From assembly GCF_003515065.1 (NCBI RefSeq), contig NZ_QXGH01000038.1:17204-81203 (forward strand): a stretch of DNA of 64,000 bases, in the 5' to 3' direction. The position numbers were made by a program, and so were the translations under genes. The notes below the pieces were generated by a model. The model made no database searches. It was given only the letters and a program-made list of their open reading frames with translations, and was not told the DNA's origin. Origin of the DNA: Nocardioides immobilis. Lineage in GTDB: Bacteria > Actinomycetota > Actinomycetes > Propionibacteriales > Nocardioidaceae. Below, piece after piece: positions 16,830-24,221 of this stretch (positions are counted from its first letter, which is position 1; each line of letters begins with the position of its first letter).

Positions 16830-17105
16830 GACGTACCTCCAGGTTGGGGTGTGCTGCTGAGCGATGTGCGGTGAGAGGTCGTTTCCCACCGGTACACCGA
16901 CACTAGGAGCGCGCGATCCCCGGGACGTAGGTCGAGAGCGCCGGGCACCGGTACGCAGCCGCCACCTTCGCGCCGAGACAGTCACCTGCCCCGGTCGCGA
17001 ACGATCGTGGCGGTCGCGTCCACCCAGAGGGCGGCCACGTCCCTTCGCGGATCCGCTTCGGACTCCTAGCGTGCTGGTGGACCTCGATCTCGCGGAAGGA
17101 CGACG

Positions 17106-17867
17106 ATGCAGGACATCTCCTACGTCGAGAACGGCCACGTCGGCCTCCTGACGTTGAACCGGCCCCATGTCCACAACGCACTGCGCCACGAGTCCTACGC
17201 CGAACTCACCTCGCTCATTCGCACGACGACGGCTCGCGCGCTGGTGATCACCGGCGCGGGTCGATCGTTCTGCTCGGGCGACGATGTCCGGGAGGTGATG
17301 GGGGGCGGCGAAGGGCCGGCGCCCCGCTTCGCGCCCCAGCTGACCGAGGCCGCCGAGGCGCTGCTGCACACGGACGTCCCGATCATCGCTGCCATCAACG
17401 GGCCCGCCCTCGGGTGGGGCATGGAGCTGGCACTGATGGCTGACATCCGCGTCGCCGCCAGCCGCGCGTGCTTCGGTGAGCTGTTCGTCAAGCGTGGGAT
17501 CTGCAGCGACGTCGCCGGCTTAGGACTGCTCGCGCAGGCCGTCGGCCGCGAACGAGCGGCGGAGCTGCTGTTCACGGGCGAGGTGATCGACGCCGAGCGC
17601 GCCGAGCGGATCGGCCTCGTGAGCCGGGTCGTCGACGACGACCAGCTGTTGCCGACGGCGCTGACGCTGGCCGAGCGGATCGCGGCGAACCCACCACTGG
17701 CTGTGGCCGCCACCAAGAGTGGGCTACGGCGAGCTCTCGATCCGGACTGGCGTGACCTCGGTGCCTGGGTGGGCACCACGCAGGGCGCGCTCTTCGCCAC
17801 GGAGGACCATCGCGAGGGAGTGCGGTCCTTCCTCGAGAAGCGAGACCCCCGATATGTCGGCAGATGA
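17106..17867 (+). CDS. Enoyl-CoA hydratase/isomerase
   Basis: A 253-residue crotonase-family protein, the second of three in the region. Seen: N-R-P-H-V-H-N-A-L, oxyanion-hole segments S-F-C-S-G-D-D-V and A-L-G-W-G-M-E-L-A-L-M-A-D, and F-G-E-L-F-V-K-R-G-I. The second glycine-rich loop has a Trp (G-W-G) where many family members have Gly. GGAAGGA precedes the ATG. It is divergent from the MBL-fold gene across 276 bases in which I see no clear promoter pair. First of three plus-strand genes. Confidence 0.85.
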   Translation: MQDISYVENGHVGLLTLNRPHVHNALRHESYAELTSLIRTTTARALVITGAGRSFCSGDDVREVMGGGEGPAPRFAPQLTEAAEALLHTDVPIIAAINGPALGWGMELALMADIRVAASRACFGELFVKRGICSDVAGLGLLAQAVGRERAAELLFTGEVIDAERAERIGLVSRVVDDDQLLPTALTLAERIAANPPLAVAATKSGLRRALDPDWRDLGAWVGTTQGALFATEDHREGVRSFLEKRDPRYVGR

Positions 17868-17906
17868 ACTCCCCTGCCACGTCACTCACGAAGAAGGAGA
17901 AGTCTC

Positions 17907-18668
17907 ATGACTACAGTGCTGGTCCACGGAGTTCCAGAGACGGACGTCGTCTGGCGACCGATGCTCGAGGAACTGGGGCGCGATGACGTCGTCCCCTTGT
18001 CTCCCCCGGGCTTCGGCGCACCGGTTCCCGAGCGGTTCGGTGCCAGCTGGATCGAGTACCGCGACTGGTTGATCAGGGAAGTGGAGACGATCGGTCATCC
18101 GGTCCACGTGGTGGGTCACGACTGGGGCGGCGTACACGCCTTGAACGCAGTTCTGGTCCGGCCGGACCTCTTCCTGTCGTGGACCGTCGACGTCATCGGT
18201 GGCTACGACCCGGCCTACGTCTGGCACGACTTCGCCCAGGAGTGGCGCGCCATCGACAAGGGCGAGGCAGTCGTCCACGCGCTCTTCGGCGGAACGGTGG
18301 AGGAGCGGGTCCAAACGAACGAATTCCTCGGGATCCCGACCGAGACCGCCCAGCGGCTGGCCGAGGGACAGGACCAGACCCTGACCCGCTGCCTCCTCTC
18401 CCTCTACCGTTCCGCCCCCGAGTCGATCCTCAAGCAGATGGCGCAGAGCCTGGCCGACGCGGCGGTGATTCCCGGTCTCGTCGTCATCGCCACCGGCGAC
18501 GACTTCGTCGGAGACGTGGAGATGCGACGTCGCACGGCTGCGCGTGTAGGCGCAACGGTCGCCGAGCTTCCCCACGGCCACTGGTGGATGCTCGAGAACC
18601 CTGCGCTGGCAGCCGCGACCCTCACGAGCTTCTGGAACTCCCTCTCGCCCGTCGACGCCCACGCGTAG
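17907..18668 (+). CDS. Alpha/beta hydrolase with Asp nucleophile
   Basis: A 253-residue hydrolase whose elbow reads G-H-D-W-G-G with Asp72 as nucleophile, as in epoxide hydrolases and haloalkane dehalogenases, not a serine esterase. The oxyanion segment is H-G-V-P-E and the base probably lies in P-H-G-H-W. The lid tyrosines of epoxide hydrolases cannot be assigned with confidence. GAAGGAG upstream of ATG. It follows the hydratase by 39 bases and precedes the reductase by 32. With a P450 relic in the same island, an epoxide intermediate is conceivable (inference). Confidence 0.78.
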   Translation: MTTVLVHGVPETDVVWRPMLEELGRDDVVPLSPPGFGAPVPERFGASWIEYRDWLIREVETIGHPVHVVGHDWGGVHALNAVLVRPDLFLSWTVDVIGGYDPAYVWHDFAQEWRAIDKGEAVVHALFGGTVEERVQTNEFLGIPTETAQRLAEGQDQTLTRCLLSLYRSAPESILKQMAQSLADAAVIPGLVVIATGDDFVGDVEMRRRTAARVGATVAELPHGHWWMLENPALAAATLTSFWNSLSPVDAHA

Positions 18669-18700
18669 ACACCCGACCACCACCCACGAAAGGCACCACG

Positions 18701-19687
18701 TTGCGAGCACTACAGATCACCAAGGACGAAGCCGGGCAGCGCGCCTCGCTGACCGAGATCCCGGACGACGACCTGGGCGAGGGAGATGTCACCATCGCCG
18801 TCGACTACTCGACGGTGAACTTCAAGGACGGCCTCGGGATCACCGGTGCTGCTCCTGTCGTCGAGCGATTCCCGATCGTCGCCGGCATCGACCTGGCGGG
18901 CGTCGTCGTCGAGGCAACCGCGGAGTCGGGGTTCGCCCCTGGTGACCAGGTCGTCGTGAACGGATGGGGACTCGCGGTCAACCACAACGGCGGCCTGGCG
19001 ACTCGTGCCCGAGTTCCTGCGAGCTGGGTGACCCGGATTCCGGAGCGGTTCACGACCTGGGAGGCCATGGCGATCGGTACCGCCGGATACACCGCTGCCC
19101 TCAGCGTGGTGGCACTTCGACGTCATGACGTGCTGCCCGACCGCGGCCCCGTGATGGTGACCGGCGCTGCGGGAGGTGTCGGGTCCGTGGCCATCGCGCT
19201 GCTGTCAGCCCTCGGCCATGAAGTGCACGCCTCGACCGGACGCCGCTCGGAGGACGCCTACCTGCTCCGCCTCGGCGCTTCCAAGGTGACCGATCGCAAG
19301 GAGCTCTCCGAGCCGGCCCGAGGACTGCTCGGTGCCGAGCAGTGGGCCGGCGCGGTGGACACCGTCGGCAGCCGGACCCTGGTCAACGTCCTGCGGCAGA
19401 TCCGCTACGGCGGAGCAGTCGCCAACTGCGGGCTCGCGCAGGGGTTCGACCTTCCGGGTTCGGTCATTCCGTTCATCCAGCGGAGTGTGACGCTGATCGG
19501 GATCGACTCCGTCCTCGCCCCGGCGCCGAGCCGCAATGAAGCGTGGGAACTCCTTGCTGCGCACCTCGACGGAGGGCTCCTCAAGGAGATGACCACCACC
19601 GTTCCGCTGGACCAGGCCGTCGAGGTTGCCCAGCGCGTCCTCGAAGGAGCCGTCCGAGGGCGCACCGTCGTCGACGTCAACGCCTGA
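18701..19687 (+). CDS. AcuI/YhdH-type NADPH oxidoreductase
   Basis: A 328-residue medium-chain dehydrogenase/reductase without zinc ligands, close to the acryloyl-CoA reductase/YhdH group. Markers: S-T-V-N-F-K-D-G-L near 42, G-I-D-L-A-G-V-V, G-L-A-V-N-H-N-G-G and the cofactor loop V-T-G-A-A-G-G-V-G-S-V-A. It likely reduces an enoyl or acryloyl thioester using NADPH. The start is TTG at 18701 after an AAAGG site; no nearby ATG is in frame. A strong terminator follows. Confidence 0.85.
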   Translation: MRALQITKDEAGQRASLTEIPDDDLGEGDVTIAVDYSTVNFKDGLGITGAAPVVERFPIVAGIDLAGVVVEATAESGFAPGDQVVVNGWGLAVNHNGGLATRARVPASWVTRIPERFTTWEAMAIGTAGYTAALSVVALRRHDVLPDRGPVMVTGAAGGVGSVAIALLSALGHEVHASTGRRSEDAYLLRLGASKVTDRKELSEPARGLLGAEQWAGAVDTVGSRTLVNVLRQIRYGGAVANCGLAQGFDLPGSVIPFIQRSVTLIGIDSVLAPAPSRNEAWELLAAHLDGGLLKEMTTTVPLDQAVEVAQRVLEGAVRGRTVVDVNA

Positions 19688-19713
19688 CCCCGGGCCCGTT
19701 GCCCGAGCGGACA

Positions 19714-19759
19714 GATCAAAGGGTGGGCATCCCCGTCGGGGATGCCCACCCTTTTGATC
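19714..19759. terminator. Bidirectional intrinsic terminator
   Basis: A 20-odd base-pair stem (19714-19734 with 19738-19759, one bulged base, loop GTC) with A/T tracts on both sides. It sits between convergent genes ending at 19687 (+) and 19764 (-), and can serve both. Confidence 0.9.
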
Positions 19760-19763
19760 GTTG

Positions 19764-20576
19764 TCAGCGGATCGCGAGCCCGGAGAAGGCCGGCGGCCGA
19801 CCGTCGAGGTAGCTGGCGATGCCCTCCTTGAAGTCGGCACCGTTGAGTGCCTCCAGCATCAGCCGGTCGCCGTCCTCGATGGCCTCGGCGAACGTGAGGT
19901 CCTCGGTTCGGAGCAACTGGTCCTTGATCACCCGCATCGCTGCCGGCGAGCAGGACGTGGCCAGCTCCTCGGCGTACGCCACCGCCTCGTCGAGCAGCAG
20001 CTCCGGTGCGACGATCCGGTCGACCAGTCCCAGCCGAAGGGCCTCCTCGCCGAGGATCACCCGGGACGAGAGCAGGATGTCCAAGGCGCGGCTCCTGCCC
20101 ACCAGCCGCGGCAACAACCAGGCGACGCCGTACTCGCCGATGAGACCGATGCGGGAGAAGGAGGCGGTGAGCTTCGCCTTCGGGGTGGCGAAGCGGATGT
20201 CGCAGTACAACGCCTCGACGAGGCCGAGCCCGGCGGCCGCGCCGTTGATGGCAGCGACCAGCGGCTTGCCGAACAGCAGCGGTCGGTGGCGCGGCGGCTC
20301 ACGCCCCACCATCGCACCGAAGTCGCCGCTCTCGATGAGGCCCTGCAGGTCGTCCATGTCGGCGCCAGAGCAGAACCCGCGACCGGCACCGGTCACCACG
20401 ACCGCGCGCACCTCCGGATCCGCCTCGGCCTCGTCGAGCAACGCGTAGTAGCGCCGCTCCAGCTCCTCGTTCCAGGAGTTGAACCGGTCCGGACGGTTCA
20501 GGGTGAGGACCAGGACCCCTCCCCGGCGCTCCGTCAGGACGAGATCGGTCTCCGGCGGAGCTGTCGTCTCGGTCAT
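19764..20576 (-). CDS. Enoyl-CoA hydratase/isomerase
   Basis: A 270-residue crotonase-family protein, the third in the island. It shows N-R-P-D-R-F-N-S-W, G-F-C-S-G-A-D-M, A-A-A-G-L-G-L-V-E-A-L and the region S-F-S-R-I-G-L-I-G-E in which the Glu aligns with usual hydratase acid residues. C-terminal A-F-S-G-L. AGAGGA precedes the ATG. It follows the tautomerase gene by 52 bases on the same strand, ends at the shared terminator, and is therefore the last gene of the AACS-tautomerase-hydratase set. Confidence 0.87.
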   Translation of the reverse strand: MTETTAPPETDLVLTERRGGVLVLTLNRPDRFNSWNEELERRYYALLDEAEADPEVRAVVVTGAGRGFCSGADMDDLQGLIESGDFGAMVGREPPRHRPLLFGKPLVAAINGAAAGLGLVEALYCDIRFATPKAKLTASFSRIGLIGEYGVAWLLPRLVGRSRALDILLSSRVILGEEALRLGLVDRIVAPELLLDEAVAYAEELATSCSPAAMRVIKDQLLRTEDLTFAEAIEDGDRLMLEALNGADFKEGIASYLDGRPPAFSGLAIR

Positions 20577-20628
20577 GTGTGTGATCCTCTCGTGGTGGCT
20601 CGGTGCGCTCTGCGTCGTTCGCCGTCGA

Positions 20629-21069
20629 TCACGATGCGGCGACCTCGTACGGGATGGGTCGGTTCTCCTTGGCCCACAGCTTCTCCATGTCGGACAAGGC
20701 CGGCGGCGGGATGAGGCCCTGCGTGCGCCACAGGTCCAAGGGCGTCTCGTCGATGTGGATCTCCCAGTCGCGGCCGCGCTCCTTGATGAACGGGGCGAGC
20801 TTGTCCTCGATGATGCTCATGAACAGCGCACGTTCCTCTGCGGTGCCGCCGTTCCTCGCGATGTGGTCGACCCGGATCCGGACGAAGTTGTCGTTCGCCT
20901 TGCCGCCGACGTACATGCTGCTGGCGGGCATGTCCTTGAACAACACGACCACGTAGAACTTGGGTACGTCGACGATGTCCACGTAGAGCGACGTGATGGC
21001 CTCCGACAGCTGCTCCCTCTCAGAGGGGGTGAAGGCATTCTCGGGGGCGAAGATCTCCCAGTACGGCAT
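20629..21069 (-). CDS. Tautomerase (cis-CaaD-like)
   Basis: A 146-residue protein starting M-P-Y-W-E-I-F-A-P, so that Met removal exposes the Pro1 catalytic base of the tautomerase superfamily; length and sequence fit the cis-3-chloroacrylate dehalogenase-like (Tautomerase_3) group. An Arg lies near residue 71, close to the Arg70/Arg73 pair of cis-CaaD, but position 28 is Tyr where cis-CaaD has His. Dehalogenase activity should therefore not be assumed. ATG at 21069 has AGGAG upstream and gives Pro1; the longer start at 21102 would bury it. A 13-codon copy of its end survives at 14923. Confidence 0.83.
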   Translation of the reverse strand: MPYWEIFAPENAFTPSEREQLSEAITSLYVDIVDVPKFYVVVLFKDMPASSMYVGGKANDNFVRIRVDHIARNGGTAEERALFMSIIEDKLAPFIKERGRDWEIHIDETPLDLWRTQGLIPPPALSDMEKLWAKENRPIPYEVAAS

Positions 21070-21195
21070 GGCGGTTTCTCCTGAACAGTTGGTGACTTTC
21101 AATCAAAGTTAGTGACGCGGGCCACAGCTTCGAAGTGACGCTTGCGCCCGTTGTGAGGACACGTCCGCCATCTCCGATTGGCCTGCGGCGTGATG

Positions 21196-23223
21196 TCACG
21201 CACGCTTCGACCGAGAGGTCGCGGCGCGGGTGGCTGCATAGTCGACGAAGTCCTCCAGCAGGGAGGGGTCGTCGACCGATCGCGCTTCCGCGACCGCAGC
21301 GGCGTCGCCTCCTTGGAGGATGCGCTTCACCGGCACTTCGAGCTTCTTGCCCGTGCGGGTGTGCGGGATCCCCCGCACGGCGACGATGTCGTCCGGCACG
21401 ACCCGCGACGAGACCGCCTCGCGGATCCGCCCGACGATGCGCTCGCGGAGACCCTCGTCGAGGTCGGCCCGGTCGGACAGTACGACGAACAGGGGCATCC
21501 AGTACTCGCCGTTCCCCTGCTCCGCCCCGATGACCAGTGCTTCCGCGACCTCGGGGAGCTCCTCGACGACGCGGTATATGTCAGCAGTGCCCATGCGGAT
21601 CCCGTTGCGGTTCAGCGTGGAGTCGGAGCGTCCATGGACGACCACGGTGTTCCGCCCCGTGATCGTGATCCAGTCACCGTGCCGCCAGACGCCCGGGTAG
21701 GTCTCGAAGTAGGCCTCCCGGTAGCGGGCGCCGTCGGCGTCGTCCCAGAACCGGGTCGGCATGGAAGGCAGCGGCAGGGTGACCACCAGCTCCCCCACGG
21801 TGTCGCGCAGGCTCCGCCCGTCCTCGTCCCACGACTCCAGGGCCACGCCGAGGTACGGCGCCGTGATCTCCCCGGCCCGGACGGGCAGGATCGGCACGAA
21901 GCCGGCGAATCCGCTGGCGACATCGGTGCCGCCCGTCACGGAGGCGAGCGGCACATCGCGGCCGACGTGGTCGGCAACCCACGAGTGCAGCTCGGGAGGG
22001 ACCACGGAGCCGGTGGCACCGAGGGTCCTCAGCCGACGCAGATCGTGGTCGGCGCCGGGCGAGCGACCCGTTCGGGCGCAGGCCTGCAGGTAGGCCGGGC
22101 TCGTCCCCAGCACGGTGACCTCGTGCCGGGCCGCCAGCGCCCACAGCGCATCGTCGCTCGGATAGGACGGGCTGCCGTCGTAGCAGACGATCGTCGCGCC
22201 CACGAGGAGACCGCTCACAAGGGAGTTCCAGACCATCCAGCTCGGCGAGGTGTACCAGAGGTAGGTGTCGGACGACCCCAGGTCGAGATGGAGCGCGAGG
22301 GCCTTGAGGTGCTCGAGCATCACTCCCCCGTGACCGTGGACGAACCCCTTCGGCTTCCCGGTCGTCCCCGACGAGAACAGCACCCAGAGCGGGTGGTCGA
22401 AGGGCACGTGAGCGGGCGTCATGGCCAGGCCGCCCCCCGTGACTGCCTCTGCCCAAGGGGTCGTGCCTGCGGGAACGCTCCTCCCAGCGTGGAGCCGGTC
22501 GACGACGAGCACCTCACGCAGCGTCGGGATCGCGGCCTGCAGGGCAGGCAGGGTCGCGAGCCGGTCGACCTCACGCCCGCCGAAGCGGTAGCCGTCCGCC
22601 GTCACGAGGACGACCGGTTCCAACTGTCCGAGGCGGTCGACGACCGCCTCGGGTTGATAGTCCTGTCCGCAGCACGACCACGTCGCTCCGACGCTCGCAG
22701 TGGCGAGGAAGGCGATGACGGTCTCGGCGATGTTCGGGAGGTAGCCGACCACGCAGTCTCCCTCCCCGACGCCTCGATCGCGCAGCCAGTTCGAGAGGGC
22801 GGACACCTGGCGACCGAGCTCGGTCCAGGAAATGGTCCGCGGCCCGGGCCCACCCGGTTCGGAGTCGTCGATGATCGCCGGGCGCGATGACGACGTGTGG
22901 CTCAGCACCGTGTCGACGTAGTTCAGCCACCTGCCGGGAAACCACTCGGCGAAGGGCATCTCCCGTGTCGACAGCACGGGACCAGTGCCGCTCATCTGCA
23001 CCCCGAAGTAGTCCTTGAGAGATGCCCAGAACTCCTCCGCGCTCGACACCGACCACTCCCACAAGGACTGGTAGGAGGTGGCCTCGAGCCGGCCCGTGTC
23101 CTGGAGCCAGTCGATGAACTCGGTGATCCGAGCGCCCTCCACCCGTTCCGCCGACGGCTCCCACGCGATCTCTCCGGCGGCGCTCGCGCTCACCGCCGGG
23201 ATCTCGTCAACTTGGAAATCCAC
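21196..23223 (-). CDS. Acetoacetyl-CoA synthetase
   Basis: A 675-residue ANL ligase of the acetoacetate-CoA ligase type, converting acetoacetate, ATP and CoA to acetoacetyl-CoA. Seen: W-F-P-G-R-W-L-N-Y, P-loop F-S-S-G-T-T-G-K-P-K-G (283-293), W-Y-T-S-P-S-W-M-V-W-N, T-G-G-T-D-V and the C-terminal R-T-G-K-K-L-E-V-P-V-K with the adenylating lysine. GTG start at 23223. It leads the set with tautomerase and hydratase, and the AraC gene is 24 bases upstream on the same strand. It gives the thiolase or PHA route a way to use free acetoacetate. Confidence 0.92.
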   Translation of the reverse strand: MDFQVDEIPAVSASAAGEIAWEPSAERVEGARITEFIDWLQDTGRLEATSYQSLWEWSVSSAEEFWASLKDYFGVQMSGTGPVLSTREMPFAEWFPGRWLNYVDTVLSHTSSSRPAIIDDSEPGGPGPRTISWTELGRQVSALSNWLRDRGVGEGDCVVGYLPNIAETVIAFLATASVGATWSCCGQDYQPEAVVDRLGQLEPVVLVTADGYRFGGREVDRLATLPALQAAIPTLREVLVVDRLHAGRSVPAGTTPWAEAVTGGGLAMTPAHVPFDHPLWVLFSSGTTGKPKGFVHGHGGVMLEHLKALALHLDLGSSDTYLWYTSPSWMVWNSLVSGLLVGATIVCYDGSPSYPSDDALWALAARHEVTVLGTSPAYLQACARTGRSPGADHDLRRLRTLGATGSVVPPELHSWVADHVGRDVPLASVTGGTDVASGFAGFVPILPVRAGEITAPYLGVALESWDEDGRSLRDTVGELVVTLPLPSMPTRFWDDADGARYREAYFETYPGVWRHGDWITITGRNTVVVHGRSDSTLNRNGIRMGTADIYRVVEELPEVAEALVIGAEQGNGEYWMPLFVVLSDRADLDEGLRERIVGRIREAVSSRVVPDDIVAVRGIPHTRTGKKLEVPVKRILQGGDAAAVAEARSVDDPSLLEDFVDYAATRAATSRSKRA

Positions 23224-23247
23224 ATCTCCACCCTTCTGCCATGCCTC

Positions 23248-24057
23248 TCATCGGGCGCCACGACCGCTGGGACAGCAGCCGTGACTCTCTCGGTACTCAC
23301 TCGGCGAGACCCCGAAGTGCCGGCGGAACTCGCGGCCGAGGTGACTCGGGTCGTAGTAGGACCAGCGCTGGGCGAGGGCCGCGATGGTCAGGTCCGTGTG
23401 CACGAGGTCGTCACGGACCGCGGTGAGGCGCCGCGCGCGCACGACCGCACTCATGGTCTCGCCGGTCGACGAGAACACCCGGTTGATGGTTCGCGCCGAC
23501 ACATTGTGGGCGGCCGCGAGGTCCTCGACGTGGATCGGCCCGTTGCGCAGGTTGTCATCGATCCACTCGTCCATCTGCGCGCGAAGGGCCGGCCAGCCGG
23601 ACCGAGGTGCCGCCGGGCCACTGCACGCGCGGATGACGCCTGCCGTCAGCGCCACGAGTGCGCCGCGCGCTGCCTCGACCTCTGATGCGTTCAGGGAAGG
23701 AACCCGGCTCCAGACCTCGTCGAGCACCGTGACCAGGACCTCGACGAGCGGTCCGTCCTGCTCGAGCACGAGGTACGACGGCAGGTTCGCCTCGCACCCG
23801 GCTGCCACCAACACGGCGCGTGGCACAGTCAAGGTGCGCCCGGTCACGACCACCACGACGTCGCGTCCCGTCTCCTGGGGCTCGCCCAGGGACGGGACCT
23901 CCTCACCGAACGGGAAGGGCGCGCGTGCGAGCCGGAGATCGCCGACAGTAAGCGAGGTGGGTCCGCGAACGTCGCGGACCGCACGCTCCCAGAGAAACCG
24001 GGATCCTGCCGGCTCGAAGTCGAGGACGTCGATCTCTGTGGCTGCAATCGCGGTCAT
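23248..24057 (-). CDS. AraC-family transcriptional regulator
   Basis: A 269-residue regulator. The C-terminal third (about 165-262) is a double helix-turn-helix: V-E-D-L-A-A-A-H-N-V-S-A-R-T-I-N-R-V-F and I-A-A-L-A-Q-R-W-S-Y-Y-D-P-S-H-L-G-R-E-F, ending F-G-V-S-P-S-E-Y-R. The N-terminal part is like ligand-sensing AraC_binding_2 domains. I use the ATG at 24057; 24075 is the alternative. Being co-directional with the AACS operon, it likely controls it (inference). It is divergent from the LuxR-type gene across 164 bases. Confidence 0.87.
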   Translation of the reverse strand: MTAIAATEIDVLDFEPAGSRFLWERAVRDVRGPTSLTVGDLRLARAPFPFGEEVPSLGEPQETGRDVVVVVTGRTLTVPRAVLVAAGCEANLPSYLVLEQDGPLVEVLVTVLDEVWSRVPSLNASEVEAARGALVALTAGVIRACSGPAAPRSGWPALRAQMDEWIDDNLRNGPIHVEDLAAAHNVSARTINRVFSSTGETMSAVVRARRLTAVRDDLVHTDLTIAALAQRWSYYDPSHLGREFRRHFGVSPSEYRESHGCCPSGRGAR

Positions 24058-24221
24058 CGGCGCCTTCCTGAGCAACAGTCCGGATTTCGGTCGGTCTGAA
24101 CAGACTGCTCGCCGACCGCCTCAGGGGCATTGGGTCAATGACGTATCCCGTTACCTATCTCTGTCCGGACCAGGCCTTCCGCGTCGCGGCCGGCATGGAT
24201 GCGGACTAGGGTGGCCGGACC

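Noticed and set aside
20629..21102. Longer tautomerase starting at 21102
   Set aside because: It would put residues before the catalytic Pro1, and the ATG at 21069 has a good ribosome-binding site.
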